From NCBI GenBank assembly GCA_013364255.1, contig CP054936.1, positions 3,998,853 to 4,062,852 of the forward strand: a DNA stretch of 64,000 bases, read 5' to 3'. Source of the DNA: Streptomyces seoulensis. Its GTDB lineage: Bacteria; Actinomycetota; Actinomycetes; Streptomycetales; Streptomycetaceae. The position numbers and the translations under genes are program-made. This document shows positions 40,675 to 48,889 of this stretch, piece after piece (the first letter of the stretch is position 1; each line of letters begins with the position of its first letter). The notes beneath the pieces are model-generated. The model was not told the DNA's origin, did not search any database, and was given only the letters and a program-made list of their open reading frames with translations.

Positions 40675-42186
40675 CTACTGGTGCGCCGGGACGGGTTCTG
40701 AGGCGAGTTCTGGACTGCCTCCGGCGAGGCGTTCGCGCCAGGCGGCGAGGACCGCCTCGTCGGTGGGCCGGGTGGCCAGGGAGACGGCGAGGTAGGCGGC
40801 CAGGGAGGCCAGAAGGCCGTAGTAGACGGGCTCGTTGGCCAGGATGCCGTAGCCCGCCATGAGGCCGATGACGGCGAGGCCGCCGACGATCACGGCGGCG
40901 AGCGCGCCCTGTGCGGTGCCGCGCTTCCACAGCAGGCCGCCGAGGATCGGCACGAGCAGTCCGCCGACGAGGAGGTTGTAGGCGACGGTGAGCGCCTCGA
41001 CCACGTCGTTCAGCGCGATCGCGGTGCCGATCACGACGAGGCCCATGACGAGGATGAACAGGCGGTTGTCCCGCACCTCGTCCCGCACCTCGCCCGCCTC
41101 GCCCGTCCCGTCGTGCGTCTCGCCCGTCCCGTCGCGCGGCTCGCCGCCGGGGCGGACGGCGCCGCGCAGCCGGGACCAGATGTCGTTGTTGGCGACGGTG
41201 GCGCAGGCGATCAGCGCGCCGGAGGAGGTGGACATCACGGCGGCCAGGGCGGCGGCGAGGACCAGGCCGCGCACGCCGATGGGCAGTTCGTCCTTGACGA
41301 TGGTGGCGAAGGCGTCGTCGGCGCTGGTCAGGTTGGGGTAGAGAACCTTGGCGGCGGTGCCGATGACGGCGCCGGCGAGCGCGTAGACCAGGCAGTAGGT
41401 GCCGGCGACGGTGCCACCGGCCCGGGCGACCTTGTCGCTGCGGGCGGTGAACACGCGCTGCCAGATGTCCTGGCCGATGAGCATGCCGAAGGTGTAGATG
41501 AGGACGTAGGTGAAGATCGTCTCGCCGCCGATGCCGAGCGGGTCGAAGTAGGAGGTGGGCAGCTTCGCCTTCATGCCGCTGAAGCCGCCCGCCTTGACGA
41601 CGGCGATGGGCAGCAGCAGGAGCAGGACGCCGATCGTCTTGACCACGAACTGCACCATGTCGGTCAGCGTGATGGACCACATGCCGCCGAGGGTGGAGTA
41701 CGCGACGACGATCGCGCCGCCGAGGACGATCGCGACGGTGCGGTTCAGGTCGAACAGGACGTCGAAGATCGTGGCGTAGGCGATGGTGGAGGTGACGGCG
41801 AGCATCAGGGTGTACGCCCACATGACGACGCCGGAGATGACGCCGGCCCTGCCGCCGTAGCGCAGGTCGAGCATCTCGGAGACGGTGTAGACCTTGAGCC
41901 GGGCGATGCGGGCGGAGAAGAAGACGGACAGGGCGAGCAGGCCGAGGCCGATGGTGAAGACCATCCAGGCGCCGGAGAGCCCGTACTGGTAGCCGAGGCC
42001 GACGCCGCCGATGGTGGACGCGCCGCCGAGGACGATGGCCGCCATGGTGCCGGAGTACATCGCGGGGCCCAGGCGGCGGCCGGCCACCAGGAACTCGCTC
42101 TTGGAGCGGGCGCGGCGCATGCCCCACCAGCCCATGCCGAGCATGCCGGCCAGGTAGACGACGATCACTGTGTAGTCGACGGCCAT
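40675..42186 (-). CDS. Sodium:solute symporter family (SSS) transporter
   Basis: The 503-residue membrane protein has about 13 hydrophobic helices and SSS landmarks: FLVAGRRLGPAMYSGTMAAIVLGGASTIGGVGLGYQYGLSG near the N-terminus, and LAAALAAVMSTSSGALIACATVANNDIW in the middle. A hydrophilic loop (about 370-400) carries an Asp/Gly/Thr/Glu repeat (DGTGE). AAGGAGG precedes the ATG. It heads the operon with the ureohydrolase, so uptake of agmatine, a guanidino acid or a related amine is likely. It is divergent from a PucR-type regulator. Confidence 0.9.
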   Translation of the reverse strand: MAVDYTVIVVYLAGMLGMGWWGMRRARSKSEFLVAGRRLGPAMYSGTMAAIVLGGASTIGGVGLGYQYGLSGAWMVFTIGLGLLALSVFFSARIARLKVYTVSEMLDLRYGGRAGVISGVVMWAYTLMLAVTSTIAYATIFDVLFDLNRTVAIVLGGAIVVAYSTLGGMWSITLTDMVQFVVKTIGVLLLLLPIAVVKAGGFSGMKAKLPTSYFDPLGIGGETIFTYVLIYTFGMLIGQDIWQRVFTARSDKVARAGGTVAGTYCLVYALAGAVIGTAAKVLYPNLTSADDAFATIVKDELPIGVRGLVLAAALAAVMSTSSGALIACATVANNDIWSRLRGAVRPGGEPRDGTGETHDGTGEAGEVRDEVRDNRLFILVMGLVVIGTAIALNDVVEALTVAYNLLVGGLLVPILGGLLWKRGTAQGALAAVIVGGLAVIGLMAGYGILANEPVYYGLLASLAAYLAVSLATRPTDEAVLAAWRERLAGGSPELASEPVPAHQ

Positions 42187-42351
42187 GCGGGGCCCTCCTT
42201 CGCGCACGTTCGGTGGCGTGTCGTGCAGGTGCGTGGGGTGGTTCTCCTGGGGTCAGGAGGGCCGGCAGCGGGCCGCGGGGACATCCGCCCGTACCCGCGG
42301 CTGCCGGTCCGGACTTGACCTTAGGTGGCCGAAAAGCGACTGCGAAGTGTA

Positions 42352-42389
42352 CGTTTCCTCCATTCCATCCGGTCAATGTGGAGGAAACG
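42352..42389. promoter_or_regulatory. Long inverted repeat covering the ribosome site of the PucR gene
   Basis: CGTTTCCTCCA (42352-42362) and TGGAGGAAACG (42379-42389) are exact inverses with 16 bp between; allowing one mismatch the arms reach 14 bp. The right arm contains the GGAGGA ribosome site of the gene at 42396. It may be an operator, or an RNA hairpin that hides the ribosome site. Confidence 0.7.
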
Positions 42390-42395
42390 CACACC

Positions 42396-43952
42396 ATGCC
42401 GGAGACGCAGCCGCCCGCCGCCCCGCCCGCCGCCCCCGCCGTCCCGCCGACACCGCCGGTCCCGCTCGCGGCGCTGCTGGCCCGGGAGGACCTGGCGCTG
42501 CGGCGGATCGCGGGGCCGTGCGGCCCCGGGACGGTGATCCACGGGGCGCACACCTCGGAGATGGCCGACCCCTACCCGTACCTGCTGGGCGGCGAGCTGC
42601 TGCTGACGGCCGGCGTGCACGTCCCGGGCCCGGACCGCCCGGCGTCCTACTTCGACGACTACGTCGCCCGGATCACCGCGGCCGGCGGCGCCGCGCTGGG
42701 CTTCGGCGTGGCGCCGGTGCACGACACGGTGCCGCCGGCGCTGGTGGCGGCGTGCGAGACGCACGGCCTGCCGCTGCTGGAGGTGCCGCCGCAAACCACC
42801 TTCTCCGGGGTCGCCCGCGCGGTGTGGCAGCTGATGGCCCAGGCCCGACTGGCCGAACTGCGCCGGGTGACCGAGGCCCAGCAGAGCCTGGCCGCCGCCG
42901 CCTCCCGCCCGGACCCGGTGCCCTCGGTGCTGCGCCGGCTGGCCCGGCGCACGGCGGGCCGGGCGGTGCTCTACGGCCCCGACGGCACGGAGGTCGCCGC
43001 CGCGGGCCGGACGCTGGACCCGGCGGCCGACCGCGCCCTGGCCGCCCTCGCGCGGGTGGTGCGCGCACCGGACGCCGGGAGCGCCGCGCCGGCCGCCGCC
43101 CGCCCCGCGCCCTCCCCCGCGCCCCCGCCCTCGCCCTCCTCCGCCACCGACACCGTCGCCGGCAGCCACCTGGCCGCCTACGCCCTCGGCGCCGGGCGCG
43201 GCTTCGTGCTCGGCGTCGCCGCCGGGCGGCGCGAGCCCGGCGACCACACCCTCGCCTCGGTCGCCGCCGTGCTGCTCTCCCTGCTCACCGGCGAGCACCA
43301 CAGCGGCGCCGGCGCGGCCCGCTCCGCCGCGCTGGTGCGGCTGCTGCTGGGCGCCCCGCCCGCCGAGGTGGCGCCGCTGCTCGGCGCGGGGAGCTGGGTC
43401 GTCGTGCACGCCCGGCCCGCCGCACGGGCCGCCGACGCGGTGGCCGCCGCCGCGCTCGGCGCGGCCCTCGGCTCGGCGCTGGTGGACCTCGCGGACGGCG
43501 TCGTACGGGTCCTGGTGCCGGCCGAGCGCGCACCGGCCGCCGCGCAGCCCGGCTGGACGCTCGGCGTGAGCGACGCCGTCGAGGCGGCGCACTGGCCGGC
43601 CGCCGACACCCAGGCCGCCCGCGCCCTGGCCCGCGCCCGCGCCACCCGCGCCGCCCTGGTCCGGCACGGCCGGGGCGGCGCCCGTCCCGGCCTCGCCGAC
43701 CTGGTGGCGCCCGCCGAGGCCGACGCGCACGCCCGCGCGCTGCTCGCCCCGCTCGCCGCCGCCCCCGCGCTCGCGGAGACGCTGCGCGCCTGGCTGTCCC
43801 TGCACGGCAGCTGGGACCGCACCGCGGTGGCGCTCGCCGTGCACCGCAACACCGTCCGCCAGCGCATCGCCCGCTGCGCCGCGCTGCTGGACGCCGATCT
43901 CGACGACCCGGACACCCGCATGGAGCTGTGGTTCGCCCTGCGCAGGGGCTGA
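42396..43952 (+). CDS. PucR-family transcriptional regulator
   Basis: The 518-residue protein has the PucR N-terminal domain (about 22-140: LAALLAREDLALRRIAG ... ELLLTAGV ... HGLPLLEVPPQTTFSGVARAVW), a variable middle with a Pro/Ser-rich linker near 235-250, and the C-terminal PucR helix-turn-helix (TLRAWLSLHGSWDRTAVALAVHRNTVRQRIARC). Relatives control purine, amine or amino-acid catabolism. It diverges from the symporter-ureohydrolase-ThDP operon and is its likely regulator. An 11-bp inverted repeat covers its own ribosome site. Confidence 0.92.
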   Translation: MPETQPPAAPPAAPAVPPTPPVPLAALLAREDLALRRIAGPCGPGTVIHGAHTSEMADPYPYLLGGELLLTAGVHVPGPDRPASYFDDYVARITAAGGAALGFGVAPVHDTVPPALVAACETHGLPLLEVPPQTTFSGVARAVWQLMAQARLAELRRVTEAQQSLAAAASRPDPVPSVLRRLARRTAGRAVLYGPDGTEVAAAGRTLDPAADRALAALARVVRAPDAGSAAPAAARPAPSPAPPPSPSSATDTVAGSHLAAYALGAGRGFVLGVAAGRREPGDHTLASVAAVLLSLLTGEHHSGAGAARSAALVRLLLGAPPAEVAPLLGAGSWVVVHARPAARAADAVAAAALGAALGSALVDLADGVVRVLVPAERAPAAAQPGWTLGVSDAVEAAHWPAADTQAARALARARATRAALVRHGRGGARPGLADLVAPAEADAHARALLAPLAAAPALAETLRAWLSLHGSWDRTAVALAVHRNTVRQRIARCAALLDADLDDPDTRMELWFALRRG

Positions 43953-44029
43953 CCGCGGCGGCCGGCGGCGGCGTGAGCCACGTCCCAGCGGCCGGAACGC
44001 CGGCGACGGATACGGATCACTGCATCACA

Positions 44030-44827
44030 ATGGGTGGCATGCCGATACCCGGGACACCCAGCCGCGCCGAACTCGTCGACCACCTCGTCAGGACCCGCAT
44101 CGCCGGGGACGTCGCCACGCCCCGCGAGAACAACCTCTCCCACTACCGCAAGCTGGCCAACGGCGACCGCAACTTCTGGCTCGGGCTGGAGCTGGGCGAC
44201 CGCTGGACCGACGAGCAGGACGTCCTCGCGGTGATGGCCGAGCGGGTCGGCGTCAACGACGACCCGGAGTACCGGCACGGCCAGGACACCATCGACCCGG
44301 AGCTGACCGTGGACGGCCTGGAGCGGCTGGCGGGGCGGCTGCGCAAGGCGGCCGACGGCGGCCAGCGGGTGCTGTTCGCCACCGGCCACCCCGGCGGCCT
44401 GCTGGACGTGCACCGCGCCACGGCCGCCGCGCTGCGCGCCGCCGGCTGCGAGATCGTGGTGATCCCGGACGGCCTCCAGACGGACGAGGGCTACGTCATG
44501 CAGTTCGCGGACGTGGCGGTGCTGGAGCACGGGGCCACGCTGTGGCACACCCATTCCGGTGAGCCGATGCGCGCCATCCTGACCGGTCTGGACTCCGCGG
44601 GCCGGCCGCTGCCCGACCTGGTCGTCGCCGACCACGGCTGGGCGGGCTGCGCGGGCCAGCTGGGCGTGGACTCCGTCGGCTACGCCGACTGCAACGACCC
44701 GGCGCTCTTCCTGGCCGAGGCGGAGGGCGCCGTGCAGGTGGCGGTGCCGCTGGACGACCACGTGGTCAGCCCCCGCTACTACGACCCGATGACCGCGTAC
44801 CTGCTGGAGCGGGCGGGACTGGCCTGA
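44030..44827 (+). CDS. Phosphatase-like conserved protein
   Basis: The 265-residue protein is a conserved streptomycete type usually labelled phosphatase. Landmarks are TPRENNLSHYRKLANGDRNFWLGLELGDRW, VLFATGHPGGLLDVHRA, IVVIPDG and LPDLVVADHGWAGCAGQLG. Its His and Asp motifs would suit metal binding, but I know no demonstrated reaction. There is no signal peptide. ATG at 44030 or at 44039 could be the start; neither has a clear ribosome site, so a leaderless transcript is possible. Confidence 0.75.
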   Translation: MGGMPIPGTPSRAELVDHLVRTRIAGDVATPRENNLSHYRKLANGDRNFWLGLELGDRWTDEQDVLAVMAERVGVNDDPEYRHGQDTIDPELTVDGLERLAGRLRKAADGGQRVLFATGHPGGLLDVHRATAAALRAAGCEIVVIPDGLQTDEGYVMQFADVAVLEHGATLWHTHSGEPMRAILTGLDSAGRPLPDLVVADHGWAGCAGQLGVDSVGYADCNDPALFLAEAEGAVQVAVPLDDHVVSPRYYDPMTAYLLERAGLA

Positions 44828-44876
44828 CGGCCCGCGGCGGACGGCCCCACAGCCCCTCACGACACCTCGCGGCCCC

Positions 44877-45872
44877 TCACGGCCAGGGGTTCAGGCCCTC
44901 CGCGCGGCGCTGCGCGAACCCCGGCGTCGGGTCCAGGTAGACACGGGTGATGACGGGGAACTCCTCGCGCAGCCGCTGCTCCGCCCGCTCGCACGCCCAC
45001 TCGATCTGGGCGGCGCTCGACACGTCCCGGAAGTCGACCTTCGCCGCCACCAGCGCCGCGTCCGGCCCCTGCACCAGCGTGGTCAGCTCCAGTACGGCCT
45101 CGATGTGCTCCACGTCCACCAGCAGGGCGCGGATGCGTTCGCGGGCGGCGCGCGGCAGCGGGCGGCCGATGAGCAGTTCGGCGTTGGAGCGGCCCAGCAC
45201 CCAGGCGACGTAGAGCAGGAGCGCGCCGATGCACAGGGAGGCGACGCCGTCGTAGACGCCGGAGCCGGTGAGTCGGCCGCCGAGCAGGCCGCCGGCCGCC
45301 AGCAGCAGCCCGACCAGGGCGGCGGAGTCCTCCATCACGACGGCCTTGACGGCGGTGTCGGGGGTGCGCCGGAAGTAGCGCCGGAAGGGCACCCTCAGCC
45401 GGGCGGCCGCGCCGCGCGCCTGGCGCAGTCCGGTGCGCAGCGAGAAGCCCTCCAGCAGGAAGGCGACGGCGAGGACGAGGAAGGAGACGAGCGGGTCGCC
45501 CAGGTCCTCGCCGCGGACGAGGGTGCGCACGCCGTCGTAGAGGGAGAAGACGGCGCCGCCGACGAAGGTGGCGACGGCGGCGAGCAGCGCCCAGATGTAG
45601 CGTTCGGGGCCGTAGCCGAGGGGATGGTCCTCGTCGGCGGGTTTCCCGCTGCGTTTGAGCGCGGTGAGCAGCAGCACCTCGGTGACGGTGTCGGCGACCG
45701 AGTGCGCGGCCTCCGACAGCATCGCGCTGGAGCCGCTGATCAGGCCCGCGACGGCCTTGGCCACCGCGATGCCGAGGTTGGCGAGGGCGGCGACGATCAC
45801 CGTGAAGGTCGATGCGCCGCCGCCGGTGTCCGCCGGCGCCGGGCGGGTGTCCCGTACGGGTGGGTGGGCCAT
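44877..45872 (-). CDS. Cation diffusion facilitator metal exporter
   Basis: The 331-residue protein has six membrane helices and the two metal-binding pairs of CDF exporters: SEAAHSVADTVTEV (H-x-x-x-D) in helix 2 and MEDSAALVGLL (D region) in helix 5. The cytoplasmic C-terminal domain runs from about 240 (IRALLVDVEHIEAVLELTTLVQGPDAALVAAKVDF). It exports Zn2+, Fe2+, Co2+ or similar ions. The gene is 5 bp downstream of tesB and probably shares its transcript; no functional link is evident. Confidence 0.92.
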   Translation of the reverse strand: MAHPPVRDTRPAPADTGGGASTFTVIVAALANLGIAVAKAVAGLISGSSAMLSEAAHSVADTVTEVLLLTALKRSGKPADEDHPLGYGPERYIWALLAAVATFVGGAVFSLYDGVRTLVRGEDLGDPLVSFLVLAVAFLLEGFSLRTGLRQARGAAARLRVPFRRYFRRTPDTAVKAVVMEDSAALVGLLLAAGGLLGGRLTGSGVYDGVASLCIGALLLYVAWVLGRSNAELLIGRPLPRAARERIRALLVDVEHIEAVLELTTLVQGPDAALVAAKVDFRDVSSAAQIEWACERAEQRLREEFPVITRVYLDPTPGFAQRRAEGLNPWP

Positions 45873-45877
45873 GCCCC

Positions 45878-46750
45878 TCAGTGTTCCCGGGGGACGCGGA
45901 CCACGCCTTCCTGGATCACCGAGATGGCCAGCCGGCCGTCCTGCGTGTGGATGCGGGCCTGCCCCAGGCCCCGGCCGCCGTGCGCCGAGGGCGACTCCTG
46001 GTCGTACAGGAGCCATTCGTCGGCGCGGAAGGGCCGGTGGAACCACATGGCGTGGTCCAGGGAGGCCCCGACGACGTCCCCGACGGCCCAGCCGCCGCGC
46101 CCGTGGGCGAGGAGCACCGAGTCGAGCAGGGTCATGTCGGAGACGTAGGTGGCCAGGACGACGTGCAGGAGCGGGTCGTCGTCCAGTTTGCCGTTGGTGC
46201 GGAACCACACCTGGGAGTGCGGCTCGCGCGGCTCGCCGAACCTCCCGTACGGCGGCTCGTCGACGTAGCGCAGGTCGACGGCCTCGCGGGTCTCCAGGAA
46301 GCGTTCCACCACCTCGGGCGGGAGGTGGCCGTAGGAGCGCAGCCGCGCGGCGGAGGTGGGCAGGGTCTCCAGGTCCGGGGCGGGCGGCATCGGCGCCTGG
46401 TGGTCCAGGCCCTCCTCGTACGTCTGGAAGGACGCGGAGAGGTGGAAGATCGGCTGCCCGTGCTGGACGGCGACCACCCGCCGGGTGGTGAAGGAGCGGC
46501 CGTCGCGGATGCGGTCCACGGTGTAGACGATGGGCGCGCCGGGGTCGCCGGGCCGCAGGAAGTAGGCGTGCAGCGAGTGGGCGTGCCGGTCGTCGGGGAC
46601 CGTGCGCCCGGCGGCGACCAGGGCCTGGGCCGCGACCTGGCCGCCGAACACGCGGGGTACGACGGCGGAGCGGGAGCGCCCGCGGAAGATGTCCCGCTCG
46701 ATCCGCTCCAGGTCGAGCAGATCGAGCAGGGACTCCAGTGCCGTGCTCAC
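45878..46750 (-). CDS. tesB: Acyl-CoA thioesterase II
   Basis: The 290-residue protein is a tandem hot-dog thioesterase: RVFGGQVAAQALVAA in the first half, HAYFLRPGDPGAPIVYTVDRIRDGRSFTTR, and in the second half SLDHAMWFHRPFRADEWLLYDQESPSA with the TesB-type Asp and Gln-bearing loop. It cleaves acyl-CoA to fatty acid and CoA. It follows the acyl-CoA dehydrogenase by 4 bp, so both likely act in acyl-CoA turnover. Confidence 0.94.
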   Translation of the reverse strand: MSTALESLLDLLDLERIERDIFRGRSRSAVVPRVFGGQVAAQALVAAGRTVPDDRHAHSLHAYFLRPGDPGAPIVYTVDRIRDGRSFTTRRVVAVQHGQPIFHLSASFQTYEEGLDHQAPMPPAPDLETLPTSAARLRSYGHLPPEVVERFLETREAVDLRYVDEPPYGRFGEPREPHSQVWFRTNGKLDDDPLLHVVLATYVSDMTLLDSVLLAHGRGGWAVGDVVGASLDHAMWFHRPFRADEWLLYDQESPSAHGGRGLGQARIHTQDGRLAISVIQEGVVRVPREH

Positions 46751-46754
46751 GTGC

Positions 46755-47912
46755 CTACAGGCCCATGTCCTTGGCGATGATCGACTTCATGATCTCGCTG
46801 GTGCCGCCGTAGATCCGGTTGACGCGGTTGTCGGCGTACAGGCGGGCGATCGGGTACTCGTTCATGTAGCCGTAGCCGCCGTGCAGCTGGAGGCAGCGGT
46901 CGATGACGCGGTGGGCGACCTCGGTGCAGAACAGCTTGGCGGAGGCGGCCTCGGCGGGGGTCAGCTCGCCGGCGTCCAGCGCCTCGGTGGCGCGGTCGGC
47001 GACGGCCTCGGCGGCGTCCACCTCGGCCTGGCAGGCGGCCAGCTCGAACTTGGTGTTCTGGAAGTGGGCGACCGGCTTGCCGAAGACGGTGCGGTCCTGG
47101 ACGTACTGCTTGGCGAACCGGACGGCGGCCTTGGCCTGGGCGTAGGCGCCGAAGGCGATGCCCCAGCGCTCGGAGGCCAGGTTGTGGCCGAGGTAGGAGA
47201 AGCCCTTGTTCTCCTCGCCGAGCAGGTCCTCGACCGGGACCTTGACGTCCACGAAGGCCAGTTCGGCGGTGTCGGAGGTGCGCAGGCCCAGCTTGTCCAG
47301 CTTGCGGCCGACGGAGTAGCCCTCGGACTTGGTGTCCACGGCGAACAGCGAGATGCCGAAGCGGCGGTCCTCGGCGGTCGGGGCGGAGGTGCGGGCGCAG
47401 ACGATGACCTTGTCGGCGTGGACGCCGCCGGTGATGAAGGTCTTGGCGCCGTTGAGGACGTAGTGCGTGCCGTCCGCGGAGAGCTTGGCGGTGGTCTTCA
47501 TGCCCGCGAGGTCGGAGCCGGTGCCCGGCTCGGTCATCGCGATGGCCCACATCTCCTCGCCGGTGACGAACTTCGGCAGGTACCGCTTCTTCTGCTCGTC
47601 GGTGGCCAGCATCCTGATGTAGGGCAGGGCGAGCAGCACGTGCACGCCGGAGCCGCCGAACTGGACGCCCGCGCGGGCGGTCTCCTCGTACAGGACGGCC
47701 TCGAACTTGTGGCTGTCCATGCCGGCGCCACCGAACTCCTCGGGGACGTTGATCCCGAAGATGCCCAGCTCGCCCAGCTTGTAGTAGAAGTCGCGCGGGG
47801 CCTGGCCGGCGGCGAACCACTCGTCGTACACCGGTACGACCTCGGCCTCGATGAAGGCGCGAAGGGTCTCCCGGAACGCCTCGTGATCCTCGTTGAACAC
47901 CGTACGGCGCAC
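46755..47912 (-). CDS. Acyl-CoA dehydrogenase
   Basis: The 385-residue FAD enzyme shows the family signatures AIAMTEPGTGSDLAGMKTTA and ERWGIAFGAYAQAKAAVRFAKQYVQDR, and ends with LHGGYGYMNEYPIARLYADNR and YGGTSEIMKSIIA, which carries the catalytic-type Glu. It oxidises an acyl-CoA at C2-C3. It heads a transcript with tesB and the CDF gene. A dyad AAGCGCTT lies about 30 bp upstream of its GTG start. Confidence 0.95.
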   Translation of the reverse strand: MRRTVFNEDHEAFRETLRAFIEAEVVPVYDEWFAAGQAPRDFYYKLGELGIFGINVPEEFGGAGMDSHKFEAVLYEETARAGVQFGGSGVHVLLALPYIRMLATDEQKKRYLPKFVTGEEMWAIAMTEPGTGSDLAGMKTTAKLSADGTHYVLNGAKTFITGGVHADKVIVCARTSAPTAEDRRFGISLFAVDTKSEGYSVGRKLDKLGLRTSDTAELAFVDVKVPVEDLLGEENKGFSYLGHNLASERWGIAFGAYAQAKAAVRFAKQYVQDRTVFGKPVAHFQNTKFELAACQAEVDAAEAVADRATEALDAGELTPAEAASAKLFCTEVAHRVIDRCLQLHGGYGYMNEYPIARLYADNRVNRIYGGTSEIMKSIIAKDMGL

Positions 47913-47940
47913 GCCGCCACCTCCACATGCCTCGGCTGTC

Positions 47941-47954
47941 TAAGCGCTTGCTCA
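47941..47954. promoter_or_regulatory. Operator-like dyad before the acyl-CoA dehydrogenase
   Basis: TAAGCGCTTGCTCA is centred on the palindrome AAGCGCTT, 29 bp before the start codon. It shares only the AGCGCT core with the TetR-type sites at 48804 and 48833. Confidence 0.45.
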
Positions 47955-48087
47955 CACAAACGTACCGGCGAGTACGAAGGCAGTAAAGACCAGAACCCGT
48001 AACGCTCGTCACGCAACGAGAAACCCCAGAGGGCAGGGGCGAGGACAGGGGGCAGGGCAGGGGCGAGGGCGAAGCCCAGCCCCCGCA

Positions 48088-48130
48088 AGGGGCGCGGGGA
48101 ACTGCGCGCCCGGCCACAACACACCCGCAC
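48088..48130 (+). repeat. Interspersed repeat copy (GGGGCGCGGGGAA type)
   Basis: GGGGCGCGGGGAACTGCGCG is followed by CCCGGCC and a C/A-rich tail. It matches the reverse-strand copy at 33612-33656 and lies in a 260-bp gap between two leftward genes. The G-rich stretch before it (48030-48075) contains several CAGGGG(C)G repeats. Confidence 0.65.
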
Positions 48131-48172
48131 CCGCCGAACGAACCGCACCCACCCCCCACAGAAGGCGCCCCC

Positions 48173-48781
48173 TCAGCCCGCCGCAGGCGACTCCGCCGAG
48201 GCGAACGCCCCGCGAGCCATCCGATGCAGCAACTCCGCCGTCGCCCCCCGCCCGGGCAGCACCCCCCGCCGCCCCAGATGCGGAGTGGAGTTCAGCAACC
48301 CGAACACCGAGTGCACGGCGGACCGCGCCGCAGGCTCACTGAGCCCCGGATGCACCTCCCGCACCACCTCCACCCACAGCTCCACGTACTGCCGCTGCAA
48401 CTGCCGCACCAGCTTGCGGTCGCTGTCCCGGAGGCGGTCCAGCTCACGGTCGTGCAAGGTGATGAGGGGCCGGTCGTCGAGCGCGAAGTCGATGTGCCCC
48501 TCGATGAACGAGTCGAGGACCGCCCCGGGCCCGGCTCCCGCGTCGGCCTCCGCCAGGCGCCGCTTCGCTCCGGTGAGCAGCCGGCCGCTGATGCCGACCA
48601 GCAGCTCCGCGAGCATCGCGTCCTTGCCGGGGAAGTGCCGGTACAGACCGGGTCCGCTGATGCCCACCGCGGCGCCTATCTCATCGACGCCGACACCGTG
48701 GAACCCGCGTTCGGCGAACAGGCGTGCGGCCTCCTTGAGGATCTGCTCGCGTCGGGTGAGGGCGTCGGTTCGCATGGCCAT
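48173..48781 (-). CDS. TetR-family repressor of the acyl-CoA carboxylase cluster
   Basis: The 202-residue protein has a TetR helix-turn-helix (ILKEAARLFAERGFHGVGVDEIGAAVGISGPGLYRHFPGKDAML, landmark VGISGPGLYRHFPGKDAML) and a helical ligand domain ending in a Gly/Ala tail. It is divergent from the carboxylase operon. Two near-identical 17-bp sites fill the space between, so it probably represses both itself and the operon, with an acyl-CoA as inducer. Its role resembles AccR described in S. avermitilis (from memory). Confidence 0.92.
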   Translation of the reverse strand: MAMRTDALTRREQILKEAARLFAERGFHGVGVDEIGAAVGISGPGLYRHFPGKDAMLAELLVGISGRLLTGAKRRLAEADAGAGPGAVLDSFIEGHIDFALDDRPLITLHDRELDRLRDSDRKLVRQLQRQYVELWVEVVREVHPGLSEPAARSAVHSVFGLLNSTPHLGRRGVLPGRGATAELLHRMARGAFASAESPAAG

Positions 48782-48803
48782 GAGAACAATTCTAGACAGC
48801 GAC

Positions 48804-48820
48804 GTTAGCGCTCGTTAACC
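48804..48820. promoter_or_regulatory. TetR operator-like site 1
   Basis: GTTAGCGCTCGTTAACC, with GTTA at the left and TTAAC at the right end, is repeated with two changes 29 bp downstream. It lies 23 bp before the tetR start. Confidence 0.6.
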
Positions 48821-48832
48821 TGAGGGCGATGG

Positions 48833-48849
48833 GTTAACGCTCATTAACC
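48833..48849. promoter_or_regulatory. TetR operator-like site 2
   Basis: GTTAACGCTCATTAACC matches site 1 in 15 of 17 positions and stands 41 bp before the carboxylase beta start. Two sites in the divergent space fit control of both transcripts. Confidence 0.6.
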
Positions 48850-48889
48850 AGTGGACCACGTCGACCACACGGGTGAGGGGACCACAGCG

